From Ideonella margarita (GTDB lineage Bacteria; Pseudomonadota; Gammaproteobacteria; Burkholderiales; Burkholderiaceae_C), in assembly GCF_038066635.1 (NCBI RefSeq), contig NZ_JBBUTI010000001.1, positions 62,001 to 126,000 on the forward strand: a stretch of 64,000 nt of DNA, in the 5' to 3' direction. Both the position numbers and the translations under genes were made by a program. The notes under the pieces are model-generated. The model worked only from the letters and a program-made list of their open reading frames with translations, did not search any database and had not been told where the DNA came from. Positions 1 through 7,915 of the stretch are shown piece after piece. How positions within the stretch are numbered: the stretch's first letter is position 1; each line of letters starts with the position of its first letter.

Positions 1-412
1 CGGCCATGCCATTCTGGTCGACCGCGCCTCAGGCATTCGCCCGGTGATGCGGGCCATCCAGCAGCAGGGCGCTGGCTTCGTCAACGCCCCCGACCAGGAC
101 TTCGGCCTGAAGGACGCGGCCTTCGTGCCCTTTTTCGGTGTGCCGGCCAGCACCTTGCTGTCGCCTGGCCGCATGGCCCGCAGCATGGGCCTGCGCATCC
201 AGCCCATCGTGATGGAGATGCTGCCCGGGGGGCAGGGTTATGTGGCCCATGTGATGGCCAGCCCGCCCGGCATGGACGACCCCGACCCGGTGCTTGCGGC
301 CACCGCGATGAACCGCTGGCTGGAGGCCCGCATCCGCGAGCGGCCGGCCCAGTACCTGTGGGTGCACCGCCGCTTCAAGAACCGGCCTGCGGGCGAGCCC
401 GGGGTGTATTGA
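1..412 (+). CDS. Lipid A biosynthesis (lauroyl) acyltransferase, C-terminal part
   Basis: The gene is cut by the left edge; about 136 codons remain, read in frame from base 2. The remaining protein fits the LpxL/HtrB family, inner-membrane enzymes that add secondary acyl chains to lipid A. Supporting stretches are the NAPDQDFG and FVPFFGVPAST segments and the family-typical C-terminal end QYLWVHRRFKNRP. The catalytic HX4D motif would lie upstream, outside the window, so activity cannot be judged. In Burkholderiales this gene commonly precedes dapF, which is what follows here. Whether it is LpxL or a paralogue (LpxM/LpxP type) cannot be decided. Confidence 0.85.
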   Translation, partial: GHAILVDRASGIRPVMRAIQQQGAGFVNAPDQDFGLKDAAFVPFFGVPASTLLSPGRMARSMGLRIQPIVMEMLPGGQGYVAHVMASPPGMDDPDPVLAATAMNRWLEARIRERPAQYLWVHRRFKNRPAGEPGVY

Positions 413-491
413 GCGACACCCCTGAGCCGCGCCCGGCCCGCGGCCCTGCAACAGCCCAGTTTTCAGAGGCGGCAGGGCCGATAATCACGGC

Positions 492-1349
492 ATGAAGCTG
501 CGATTCACCAAGATGCACGGCGCCGGCAACGACTTTGTCGTGATCGACGCCACGGCTGCACCGCTGTCCTTGAGCAATGCGCAGTTGCGCCTGCTGGGCG
601 ACCGCCGCTTCGGCGTGGGCGCCGACCAGATCCTGGTGGTGGAAAAACCCAGCCGCAGCGACGTGGATTTCCGCTACCGCATCTTCAACGGCGCCACGGG
701 TGACGAGGTCGAGCAGTGCGGCAATGGCTCGCGCTGCTTCGTGCGTTATGTGCGCGACCACGGCCTGAGCGAGGCCCGAACCATCCGCGTCGAGACGATC
801 AACAACCTGCTGGAGCTGACGCTGCAGGACGACGGCCGGGTGACGGTGAACATGAACACGCCGATGCTGGCGCCGGAGCAGCTGCCGTTCACGACCGAAG
901 GCCTGCAGCCGCGCCGCGTGGGTGAGGCTGATCTGTGGCCGCTGGCGCTGCAAGGCGGCGTGGTGGCCGAGGTGGCGCTGGTGTCGATGGGCAACCCGCA
1001 TGCCGTGTTGGTGGTGGCCTCTGCTGACGCTGCCCCGGTGGCCGACTGGGGCCCGCAGATCGAGGCGCATGAACGTTTTCCGCGCAAGGTGAATGCGGGC
1101 TTCCTGGAAGTGGTGAGCCGCAACAGCGTGCGGCTGCGCGTGTTCGAGCGCGACGCCGGCGAAACCCTGGCCTGCGGCACCGGCGCGTGTGCGGCCGTGG
1201 TGGCCGGCATTCGCCAGGGCCTGCTGGATGCGCGTGTTGATGTGCACACCCGAGGTGGTGTGCTGACGATTGAGTGGGCGGGCGGCCAAGCCCCCGTCAT
1301 GATGACGGGCCCGGCCGTGACCGTGTTTGAAGGAGAGATGGAACTGTGA
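492..1349 (+). CDS. dapF: Diaminopimelate epimerase
   Basis: This 285-residue protein converts LL- to meso-diaminopimelate for lysine and peptidoglycan synthesis. It begins MKLRFTKMHGAGNDF, the family start. Both catalytic cysteines are present in their classic contexts: Cys76 in EQCGNGSRC and Cys228 in ACGTGACA. Length matches the family. It opens a compact set with the DUF484 gene (4-base overlap) and xerC, the same order as the dapF-yigA-xerC group of gammaproteobacteria. I see no strong promoter in the 79 bases before it. Confidence 0.97.
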   Translation: MKLRFTKMHGAGNDFVVIDATAAPLSLSNAQLRLLGDRRFGVGADQILVVEKPSRSDVDFRYRIFNGATGDEVEQCGNGSRCFVRYVRDHGLSEARTIRVETINNLLELTLQDDGRVTVNMNTPMLAPEQLPFTTEGLQPRRVGEADLWPLALQGGVVAEVALVSMGNPHAVLVVASADAAPVADWGPQIEAHERFPRKVNAGFLEVVSRNSVRLRVFERDAGETLACGTGACAAVVAGIRQGLLDARVDVHTRGGVLTIEWAGGQAPVMMTGPAVTVFEGEMEL

Positions 1350-2041
1350 GCAGCACCCCCGAGCGCCTGGATGGCATCACCGAAGACGACATCGCGAATT
1401 ACCTGGTGCACACGCCCGGCTTCTTCGACCGGCATGCCGATGTGCTGGCCACCGTGCAGCTGACGCACCCGCACAGCGGCCGCGCCGTGTCGCTGGCCCA
1501 GCGCCAGATGGACATGATGCGTGACCAGGTGCGCCTGCTCGAGCGCCGCATCATGGACATGATCCGAGCCGGCAATGACAACGTCGCTATCGCCGACAAG
1601 ATGCACCGCTGGACCTGTGCCGTGATGCTGGCCCGCAATGCCAGCCTGCTCGGCCAGGTGCTGGTGGAAGAGCTGAAGCACGAGTTCATGGTGCCGCAGG
1701 CAGCGGTGCGGGTGTGGGGCGTGTCGACGCGCTATGCCGGCCTGCCGTGGGCGCAGCCGGTGAGCGAGGACGTGCGCGCCTTCGCCGCCAGCCTGTCCGG
1801 CCCCTTCTGCGGCTTGAACAGCAGCTACGAAGCGGCCAACTGGCTGGGCGATGCGTCGCCGGCGCAGTCGCTGGCCATGATCCCGCTGCGTCTGGGCAAG
1901 TCGGCCACCGAGTGCTTCGGTCTGCTGGTGCTGGGCTCGCCCGACGCGCTGCGTTACCAGGCCGACATGTCGACCGACTTCCTGGTGCAGATCGGCGACA
2001 TCGCCAGCGCGGCGCTGGGCCGCATGCTCGTCGAAGACTGA
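1346..2041 (+). CDS. DUF484 family protein
   Basis: This is a 231-residue protein with a GTG start that overlaps the dapF stop (GTGA), so translation is probably coupled. It belongs to the DUF484 (YigA) family: an N-terminal helical segment with the LVHTPGFFDRH motif, a coiled stretch around residues 50-75 (RQMDMMRDQVRLLERRI) and a GAF-like C-terminal half ending in SAALGRMLVED. The molecular function of the family is unknown. Its fixed position between dapF and xerC suggests a link to cell-envelope growth or chromosome segregation, but that rests only on gene order. Confidence 0.9.
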   Translation: MSSTPERLDGITEDDIANYLVHTPGFFDRHADVLATVQLTHPHSGRAVSLAQRQMDMMRDQVRLLERRIMDMIRAGNDNVAIADKMHRWTCAVMLARNASLLGQVLVEELKHEFMVPQAAVRVWGVSTRYAGLPWAQPVSEDVRAFAASLSGPFCGLNSSYEAANWLGDASPAQSLAMIPLRLGKSATECFGLLVLGSPDALRYQADMSTDFLVQIGDIASAALGRMLVED

Positions 2042-2049
2042 TACCTGCC

Positions 2050-2985
2050 ATGCCCGGCGCCACTGCGCTGCCAGAACCCCTGCAGCGCTACCTGACGCAC
2101 CTGCGGGTAGAGCGCCGGGTGGCCGACCGCACGCTGCAGCTCTACACCGAGGCCCTGGCCCGACTGGTGGCTGGCGCTGCTGACCAAGGCGTGGCCCTGG
2201 CCGCGGTGCAGCCCCACCATGTGCGGCGCTGGATGGCGGCGGCGCATGGCGGCGGTTTGTCGCCGCGCAGCCTGGCCCTGATGCTCAGCGCCTGGCGCGG
2301 CTTTTACCGCTGGTGGGGCCGCGAGGAAGCGCTCAAGCAGAACCCGGTGGAAGGTGTGCGCCCGCCCAAGGCGCCGCGCCCCTTGCCCAAGGCCCTGCCG
2401 GTGGACCAGGCCGTGGCCCTGGCCGACCACCGCAAGCGTGACGGCAACCCGGCCCTGCTGGCCCGTGACCACGCCATCGTCGAGCTGCTCTACGGCAGCG
2501 GCCTGCGGGTGGGCGAATTGGTGGGCCTCGATTGGCAAGCCGGCGATGAAGCCGCGGGCTGGGTCGATGTGCCTGACGCCACCGTGCATGTGCTGGGCAA
2601 GGGCCGCAAGCGGCGCAGTGTGCCGGTGGGCGGGCCGAGCCTGGCGGCGCTGGCCAACTGGCTGCATCACCGGGCTGATGTGGCCTCACCGGGCGAGCGC
2701 GCGCTCTTCGTGAGCCAGCGCGGCACCCGCATCACCGACAGCCAGGTGCGCAGCCGCCTGCGGGCGCTGGCGCAAGACGCCGGGCTGCCCGGTTCGGTGC
2801 ATCCGCACATGCTGCGTCACAGCTTTGCCTCGCACCTGCTGCAATCCAGCGGTGATCTGCGCGCGGTGCAGGAGCTGCTGGGCCACGCCAACATCAGCAC
2901 CACGCAGGTCTATACCCGGCTGGATTTCCAGCACTTGGCCAAGGTGTACGACGCCACCCATCCGCGGGCCCGCAAGCGCGATTGA
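2050..2985 (+). CDS. xerC: Tyrosine recombinase XerC
   Basis: This 311-residue site-specific recombinase works with XerD at dif to resolve chromosome dimers. The N-terminal core-binding domain spans roughly residues 10-95. The catalytic set is complete: Arg153 (GSGLRVGE), Lys184 (LGKGRK), His253 and Arg256 (HMLRH), His279 (LLGHA) and nucleophile Tyr288 (TTQVYT). The frame stays open upstream into the DUF484 gene. The ATG at 2050, eight bases after the DUF484 stop, gives the usual XerC length, so that start was chosen. Context after dapF-DUF484 supports XerC rather than XerD or an integrase. Confidence 0.95.
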   Translation: MPGATALPEPLQRYLTHLRVERRVADRTLQLYTEALARLVAGAADQGVALAAVQPHHVRRWMAAAHGGGLSPRSLALMLSAWRGFYRWWGREEALKQNPVEGVRPPKAPRPLPKALPVDQAVALADHRKRDGNPALLARDHAIVELLYGSGLRVGELVGLDWQAGDEAAGWVDVPDATVHVLGKGRKRRSVPVGGPSLAALANWLHHRADVASPGERALFVSQRGTRITDSQVRSRLRALAQDAGLPGSVHPHMLRHSFASHLLQSSGDLRAVQELLGHANISTTQVYTRLDFQHLAKVYDATHPRARKRD

Positions 2986-3123
2986 GCCATCGCGGCTGAG
3001 CCAGCGAGGCCAGTGCGCGCTGGCTGCATTTCATCCCGCAGTTCTGCAGTCTGTCGCATCGATGCCCGGTGCCGGCGTGTCGCCGATACAGTGTGCTGCA
3101 TCACCAACACACCGGAGTTCGCG

Positions 3124-3471
3124 ATGCGCACCTGGGACGATCGACAGCCCATCTACCGCCAGCTGGCTGACCAGCTCGCAGGCCGCCTGCTGGACGGCGA
3201 GCCCACCGAGGGCGACCCCATGCCATCGGTGCGCCAACTGGCATCGAGCTTCATGATCAACCCGGTCACCGTCAGCCGGGCGCTGCAGGCGCTGAGCGAT
3301 GACGGCTTGCTCGAAGCCCGACGCGGCATGGGCCTGTACGTGCGGCCCGGTGCCCGCCAGCGACTCAAGGACCTGGAGCGCCAGCGCTTCCTCGACCTGG
3401 AATGGCCGCAGCTGCAACAGCGCCTGCGCCGCCTGGGCCTGACACCCGAACAATTGAACTGGGAGGCATGA
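3124..3471 (+). CDS. GntR-family (YtrA-type) transcriptional regulator
   Basis: This short regulator of 115 residues consists almost only of the GntR winged helix-turn-helix (about residues 10-78: PIYRQLADQLAGRLLDG, PSVRQLASSFMINPVTVSRAL, DGLLEARRGMGLYV) plus a short C-terminal helix. That architecture defines the YtrA subfamily, which usually represses an adjacent ABC transporter operon. Here the ATPase gene overlaps its stop codon (ATGA) and a permease gene follows, matching that pattern. The ATG at 3124 follows a GGAG ribosome site; the frame is open further upstream but without family similarity. Confidence 0.92.
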   Translation: MRTWDDRQPIYRQLADQLAGRLLDGEPTEGDPMPSVRQLASSFMINPVTVSRALQALSDDGLLEARRGMGLYVRPGARQRLKDLERQRFLDLEWPQLQQRLRRLGLTPEQLNWEA

Positions 3472-4355
3472 CCACCATGAGCGACATCCTGATCGAGGCC
3501 CGTGGCCTGAACATGCATTACGGCAGCAAACATGCCGTGCGCGACCTGAGCTTCAGCATTCCCAAGGGCCGCGTGGTGGGCCTGCTGGGCCACAACGGCG
3601 CAGGCAAGACCACGCTGATGAAGGCGCTCTGCGGCCTGGCGCCGCATGAAGGCCATCTGAGCGTGCTGGGCATGGACCCGCGTGCTGACCGCACCGTGTT
3701 GCTGCAATCGCTGAGCTACATCCCTGATGTGGCCATCCTGCCGCGCTGGGCGCGTGTGGAAGAGCTCATTTCGCTGATGGCTGGCCTGCATCCGAAGTTC
3801 TCGGCGGAGCGGGCCCGGCACCTGCTGCAACGCACCAGCGTGGGCCTGAGCGACAAGGTGAAGAGCCTCTCCAAGGGCATGGTGGTGCAGGCGCACCTGG
3901 CGCTGATCGCAGCCATCGATGCCAAGGTGATGATCCTCGACGAGCCGACGCTGGGCCTGGATGTGCTGTCGCGCAAATCGTTCTACGAAATGCTGATCGA
4001 CGAGTGGTGCGACGGCGAGCGCAGCGTGCTGATCTCGACCCACCAGGTGGAAGAGGTGGAATCGTTGTTGAGCGACGTGATGATGCTCAACGAAGGCCAG
4101 ATGGTGCTGAACATTCCACTCGACCAGCTCGACCAGCGCTTCGTGGCCCTGAGCCACGACCCGGCCGCCGCTGACGCGATTGCCGCGGCCCACCCGCTGC
4201 TGCGCTACCGGCAGCACGGCCAGCAGGCAGCGCTGTTTGACGGCGCCCCGCCGGCCGATGTGCAGGCCCTGGGCCAGCGCCTGCGCCCCAACCTGGTTGA
4301 TCTGTTCGTGGCCCTGACCCGCGCCCCTGAACTCAATGCCCGCAGCGCTCGCTGA
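3468..4355 (+). CDS. ABC transporter ATP-binding protein
   Basis: This 295-residue ATPase has Walker A GHNGAGKT (41-48), signature LSKGM (134-138, a variant of LSGGQ), Walker B VMILDEP (154-160) and the switch histidine in STHQVEE (His192). The variant signature and the C-terminal extension resemble YtrB/BcrA-type exporters. It is translationally coupled to the GntR gene by a 4-base overlap; a second in-frame ATG lies nine bases later. It should energise the permease encoded just downstream. The substrate is unknown; peptide antibiotics or cell-wall-stress signals are typical for YtrA-controlled systems. Confidence 0.93.
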   Translation: MTTMSDILIEARGLNMHYGSKHAVRDLSFSIPKGRVVGLLGHNGAGKTTLMKALCGLAPHEGHLSVLGMDPRADRTVLLQSLSYIPDVAILPRWARVEELISLMAGLHPKFSAERARHLLQRTSVGLSDKVKSLSKGMVVQAHLALIAAIDAKVMILDEPTLGLDVLSRKSFYEMLIDEWCDGERSVLISTHQVEEVESLLSDVMMLNEGQMVLNIPLDQLDQRFVALSHDPAAADAIAAAHPLLRYRQHGQQAALFDGAPPADVQALGQRLRPNLVDLFVALTRAPELNARSAR

Positions 4356-4377
4356 GCCCGCGCCGAGGAGAACACGC

Positions 4378-5247
4378 ATGACTTTCGCAATGACTTATTC
4401 GACCCTGCTGCGCCGCGAATGGCTGCAGCACCGCACCGGCTGGCTGGTGCTGGCCTTCGGCCCGATGGTGCTGATGGTGTGTGGCTGGCTGTTTGGCCAG
4501 GTGCAGGTGGACGGCACCGAGAGCGCGGCTTCCTTTTTCGCCATCAGTGCCGGCGCCTACGTGCTGGCCGTGACCGGCCTGGCCTGGCTGACCGTCGGCT
4601 TTCAGGTCGCCGGCCTGGCGCGCCGCGATGTGCAAGACCGCTCGATCGAGTTCTGGCGCTCGCTGCCGGTGAGTGATTCGGCCGCGGTGAGTGCCACGCT
4701 GGTCGCCCATCTGGTGCTGATGCCGCTGGCCGTGATGCTGGTGTCGCTGGCCTTCAGCGTGGTGGTCGCGGCTTTGCTGGTGAGCAAGGGCTTCGGCATG
4801 GCGGCCCTCGGGGCGGTGCCGATGGGTGAGGTGGGCAGTGCGCTGCTGGCGGCCTTGCTGCGCATGGCGGTGGGCCTGCCGCTGGCCAGCTTCTGGGCGG
4901 CGGCGCTGTTGATGCCCATCATGGCCGCCTCCGCCTGGCTCAAGCGCTGGGGCGCGCCGGTGGTGCTGGGTGTGGTGGGCGCCGGTGGTGCGCTGCTGAA
5001 AAACGCCTATGACATGCCCTTTGTGCTGGACACCGTGCATGGCCTGTTTTTGCAATTCAGTGTGGCTCTGGTACCGCTGAGCGCCATGGTCCAGCCCGAC
5101 CCGACGCTGACCCGCCTGCCTGCCTTGCTGCTGCAGGACCTGCAAGCGCGCCTGGCTGATCTGGCTCACCCCCTGAGCCTGGTGGCGGTGGTGTTGATCG
5201 CAGGCAGCTTCGCGCTGCTGGTGCTGCGCCGCCAGCGCGCAGGTTGA
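4378..5247 (+). CDS. ABC transporter permease
   Basis: This 289-residue integral membrane protein has about six hydrophobic segments (for example residues 19-37, 55-75, 103-130, 160-185, 190-215 and the C-terminal VALVAVVLIAG region). It begins MTFAMTYSTLLRREW, typical of ABC-2 type exporter permeases. The ATG at 4378 follows a GAGGAGA ribosome site. It sits 22 bases after the ATPase gene and forms a three-gene unit with it and the GntR regulator. A hairpin followed by T residues after its stop probably ends the operon. Confidence 0.88.
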   Translation: MTFAMTYSTLLRREWLQHRTGWLVLAFGPMVLMVCGWLFGQVQVDGTESAASFFAISAGAYVLAVTGLAWLTVGFQVAGLARRDVQDRSIEFWRSLPVSDSAAVSATLVAHLVLMPLAVMLVSLAFSVVVAALLVSKGFGMAALGAVPMGEVGSALLAALLRMAVGLPLASFWAAALLMPIMAASAWLKRWGAPVVLGVVGAGGALLKNAYDMPFVLDTVHGLFLQFSVALVPLSAMVQPDPTLTRLPALLLQDLQARLADLAHPLSLVAVVLIAGSFALLVLRRQRAG

Positions 5248-5266
5248 GCGCTCACGCGTCAGCAGG

Positions 5267-5296
5267 GGCCGGTTACTTGTAGTAGCCGGCCTTTTT
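5267..5296 (+). terminator. Rho-independent terminator after the ABC operon
   Basis: GGCCGG (5267-5272) pairs with CCGGCC (5286-5291). The inner TTAC/GTAG can extend the stem with one wobble pair, and TTTTTC follows. It lies just after the permease stop and overlaps the last codons of the convergent substrate-binding-protein gene. Confidence 0.7.
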
Positions 5297-6580
5297 CATT
5301 TCCCGGTCTGCCGCGGCCTGCGACAGCTTCAGCGCATTGTCGACAGACGTCTTGCCCGCCAGCGCCATGCTGATCTGCTGGCCGACCGCGATGCCGATGG
5401 CCTGGAACTCCGGGATGGCCGCGAATTGCACGCCCACGTAAGGTGACTTCGGCAGCGTGGCGTCGGTCGGGTTGGCGGTGTCGATGGCCAGTTTTTCGGC
5501 GGTCGCAAACCGTGCGGCGCGCTGGAATTCCGGTTGCGCGTAGGTCGACTTGCGCGTGCCCGTGGGCACCGAGCCCCAGCCGTTGGTGCGCGCCACCAAT
5601 TGCACGTACTCCTTGCTGGTGGCCCAGGTGATGAACTTCTGCGCCGCGTCCACCTTCTGCGAGCCCGCCGGAATGGCCAGGTTCCACGACCACAGCCAGT
5701 TCGCGCCCTTGGGCGACACGGCCACCGGCGCCTGGGTGAAGGCGATGCGGTCAGCCACCTTGGACAGCCGCGGATCCGACACAAAGGACGCCGCAATGGT
5801 GGCGTCCAGCCACATGCCGCACTTGCCGGCGTTGGTCAGCGCCAGGATCTCGTTGAAGCTGTTGGCGGCCGAGCCGGGCGGGCCGTAGCTCTTCAGCAGG
5901 TCGACGTAGAAGCTCACCGCGTCATGCCAGGGCTTGCTGTCGATCTGCGGCTTCCACTGCATGTCGAACCACTGCCCGCCGAAGGTGTTCACCATCGTCG
6001 AGATGAGCGCCATGTTGTCGCCCCAGCCCGGCTTGCCGCGCAGGCAGATGCCGAACACGCCTTCCTTCGGGTTGTGGATCTTCGCGGCCAACTCGCGCAC
6101 CTGGGCCCAGGTTGGCCGCTCGGGCAAGGCGACGCCGGCCTTGTCGGCCAGGTCCTTGCGGTACATCAGCATCGAGCTTTCGCCGTAGAAGGGGGCGGCG
6201 AAGAGCTTGCCGTCCACCGACAGCCCGTTGCGCATCGCAGGCAGCAGGTCGTCCACGTCGTAGGCGGCATCGGTCACCAACTCCTGCAGCCAGCCTTTGC
6301 GGCCCCAGATGGGCGCCTCGTACATGCCGATGGTCATCACGTCGAACTGGCCGCCGCGGGTGGCGATGTCGGTGGTCACGCGCTGGCGCAGCATGCCTTC
6401 TTCCAGGCTCACCCATTTCAGCTTGATGCCCGGATTGGCGCTCTCGAAGTGCCGACCGAGCTTCTGCATCTCGATCATGTGGCCGTTGTTGACCGTGGCG
6501 ATCACCAGCTCAGTCGCTGCATGTGCATGCAGGGCAGCAGCCAGACCGAAGGCCAGGGCAAGGGCGGCTTTGAGCTTCAT
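5273..6580 (-). CDS. Polyol/sugar ABC transporter substrate-binding protein
   Basis: This 435-residue periplasmic binding protein belongs to the extracellular solute-binding family 1, closest in style to sorbitol/mannitol (SmoE/MtlE-like) proteins: ATVNNGHMIEMQKL, GGQFDVMTIGMYEAPIWG, the GKCGMWLDATIAASFV segment and ANWLWSWNLAIPA. A signal peptide (MKLKAALALAFGLAAALHAHA) marks the start; the frame is open upstream but a GGAG ribosome site precedes this ATG. No permease or ATPase of this transporter type lies nearby, so it is either an orphan or serves a transporter encoded elsewhere. Substrate specificity is inferred from family resemblance only. Confidence 0.88.
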   Translation of the reverse strand: MKLKAALALAFGLAAALHAHAATELVIATVNNGHMIEMQKLGRHFESANPGIKLKWVSLEEGMLRQRVTTDIATRGGQFDVMTIGMYEAPIWGRKGWLQELVTDAAYDVDDLLPAMRNGLSVDGKLFAAPFYGESSMLMYRKDLADKAGVALPERPTWAQVRELAAKIHNPKEGVFGICLRGKPGWGDNMALISTMVNTFGGQWFDMQWKPQIDSKPWHDAVSFYVDLLKSYGPPGSAANSFNEILALTNAGKCGMWLDATIAASFVSDPRLSKVADRIAFTQAPVAVSPKGANWLWSWNLAIPAGSQKVDAAQKFITWATSKEYVQLVARTNGWGSVPTGTRKSTYAQPEFQRAARFATAEKLAIDTANPTDATLPKSPYVGVQFAAIPEFQAIGIAVGQQISMALAGKTSVDNALKLSQAAADREMKKAGYYK

Positions 6581-6727
6581 GGAACCTCTCCGTTTTGGCG
6601 TGGCGCTGTGATGGTGCGGTGTCGATGTCAGGCGCACAGCGTGAAGCCATCCTACCCAAGCCGGCGGCCTTCTCCAATGCAGCAAATGCCTCCCCGTTGC
6701 GTGGGGCCACAGGTGACAATCCCGGCC

Positions 6728-7915
6728 ATGAAAGTCATCCGATTGAGAGAAGGCAAGGACCGCTCGCTGCAGCGCGGCCACCCGTGGGTGTTTGCCGGCA
6801 GTGTCGAGAAGGGCAAGGCCGATGCCGGTGAGACCGTGCGCATCGACACCCACGACGGCCGCTTCCTGGCCTGGGGCGCGTTCAGCCCGGAATCGCAGAT
6901 TCGCGTGCGCGCCTGGAGCCGAGATGAAGCCGAGCGCATCGACGCCGCCTTCTTCCAGCGCCGCATCGCGGCGGCGGTGGCCATGCGCCAGCGCCTGAAC
7001 ATCGCGAGCAACGGCATGCGCCTGGTGCACGGTGAGGCCGACGGCCTGCCCGGCCTGGTGGTGGACCGTTACGACGACATCCTCAGCGTGCAGTTCCTGT
7101 CGGCTGGCAGTGAGCGCTGGAAGCCGGTGATTGCCGACGCGCTGGTGGCCGCCACCGGCTGCACGCGCCTGTATGAGCGCAGCGACGTGGGCGTGCGCCA
7201 GCTGGAGGGCCTGGCCCCCGCCAAGGGCTGGCTGCGCGGCGACGGCAGCACCGTGGTGACGCTGCGCGAGCACGACCTGCAACTGACCGTGGACGTGGAA
7301 GAGGGCCACAAGACCGGCTACTACCTCGACCAGCGTGAGAACCGCGCCTTGTTTGCCCGGCTGGTGCGCCAGTTCGGCTGCAAGACGGTGCTGAACTGCT
7401 ACAGCTACACGGGCGGCTTCAGCGTGGCGGCCCTGATGGGCGGTGCCACCGACGTGACCAGCGTGGACTCCTCCGGCCCGGCGCTGGAGCGCGCTTCAGC
7501 CCATGTGGCCTTGAACGGCTTTGATGCCGACGGCATTCACCACACGCTGGATGCCGACGTGAACGGCACGCTGCGGCGCTTTCTGGAAGAGGGCCGCACC
7601 TTCGACGCCATCGTGCTGGACCCGCCGAAGTTCGCGCCCAGTGCCGCCCACGCCGACCGCGCCAGCCGAGCCTACAAGGACATCAACCGCCTCGGCCTGA
7701 AGTTGTTGAACCCGGGTGGCTTGCTGCTCACCTTCAGTTGCTCCGGCGGTATCAGCGCTGATCTGTTCCACAAGATCGTGGCCGGCGCCGGCAACGACGC
7801 GGGGGTGGATGGCTACCTGCTGCAACGCCTGGAAGCGGCGCCTGACCACCCGACCACGCTGTGCTTCCCCGAGGGCGAGTACCTCAAGGGCCTGGTCATC
7901 CTGCGTCAGGCCTGA
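6728..7915 (+). CDS. rlmI: 23S rRNA (cytosine-C5) methyltransferase, RlmI type
   Basis: This 395-residue SAM-dependent methyltransferase has an N-terminal PUA-like domain (MKVIRLREGKDRSLQRGHPWVFAGS), a middle EEHE-like region (TVDVEEGHKTGYYLDQRENR) and a C-terminal Rossmann domain. The SAM site is NCYSYTGGFSVAA, motif IV is DPPKFAPS, and the catalytic cysteine is in FSCSGG. Length equals E. coli RlmI, which methylates C1962 of 23S rRNA. The start at 6728 aligns with the family; longer in-frame extensions are not conserved. It is divergent from the binding-protein gene with about 150 bases between. Confidence 0.92.
   Translation: MKVIRLREGKDRSLQRGHPWVFAGSVEKGKADAGETVRIDTHDGRFLAWGAFSPESQIRVRAWSRDEAERIDAAFFQRRIAAAVAMRQRLNIASNGMRLVHGEADGLPGLVVDRYDDILSVQFLSAGSERWKPVIADALVAATGCTRLYERSDVGVRQLEGLAPAKGWLRGDGSTVVTLREHDLQLTVDVEEGHKTGYYLDQRENRALFARLVRQFGCKTVLNCYSYTGGFSVAALMGGATDVTSVDSSGPALERASAHVALNGFDADGIHHTLDADVNGTLRRFLEEGRTFDAIVLDPPKFAPSAAHADRASRAYKDINRLGLKLLNPGGLLLTFSCSGGISADLFHKIVAGAGNDAGVDGYLLQRLEAAPDHPTTLCFPEGEYLKGLVILRQA

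Noticed and set aside
1714..2049. N-terminal extension of XerC into the DUF484 gene
   Set aside because: The extension is out-of-frame DUF484 sequence; the ATG at 2050 gives the usual XerC length.
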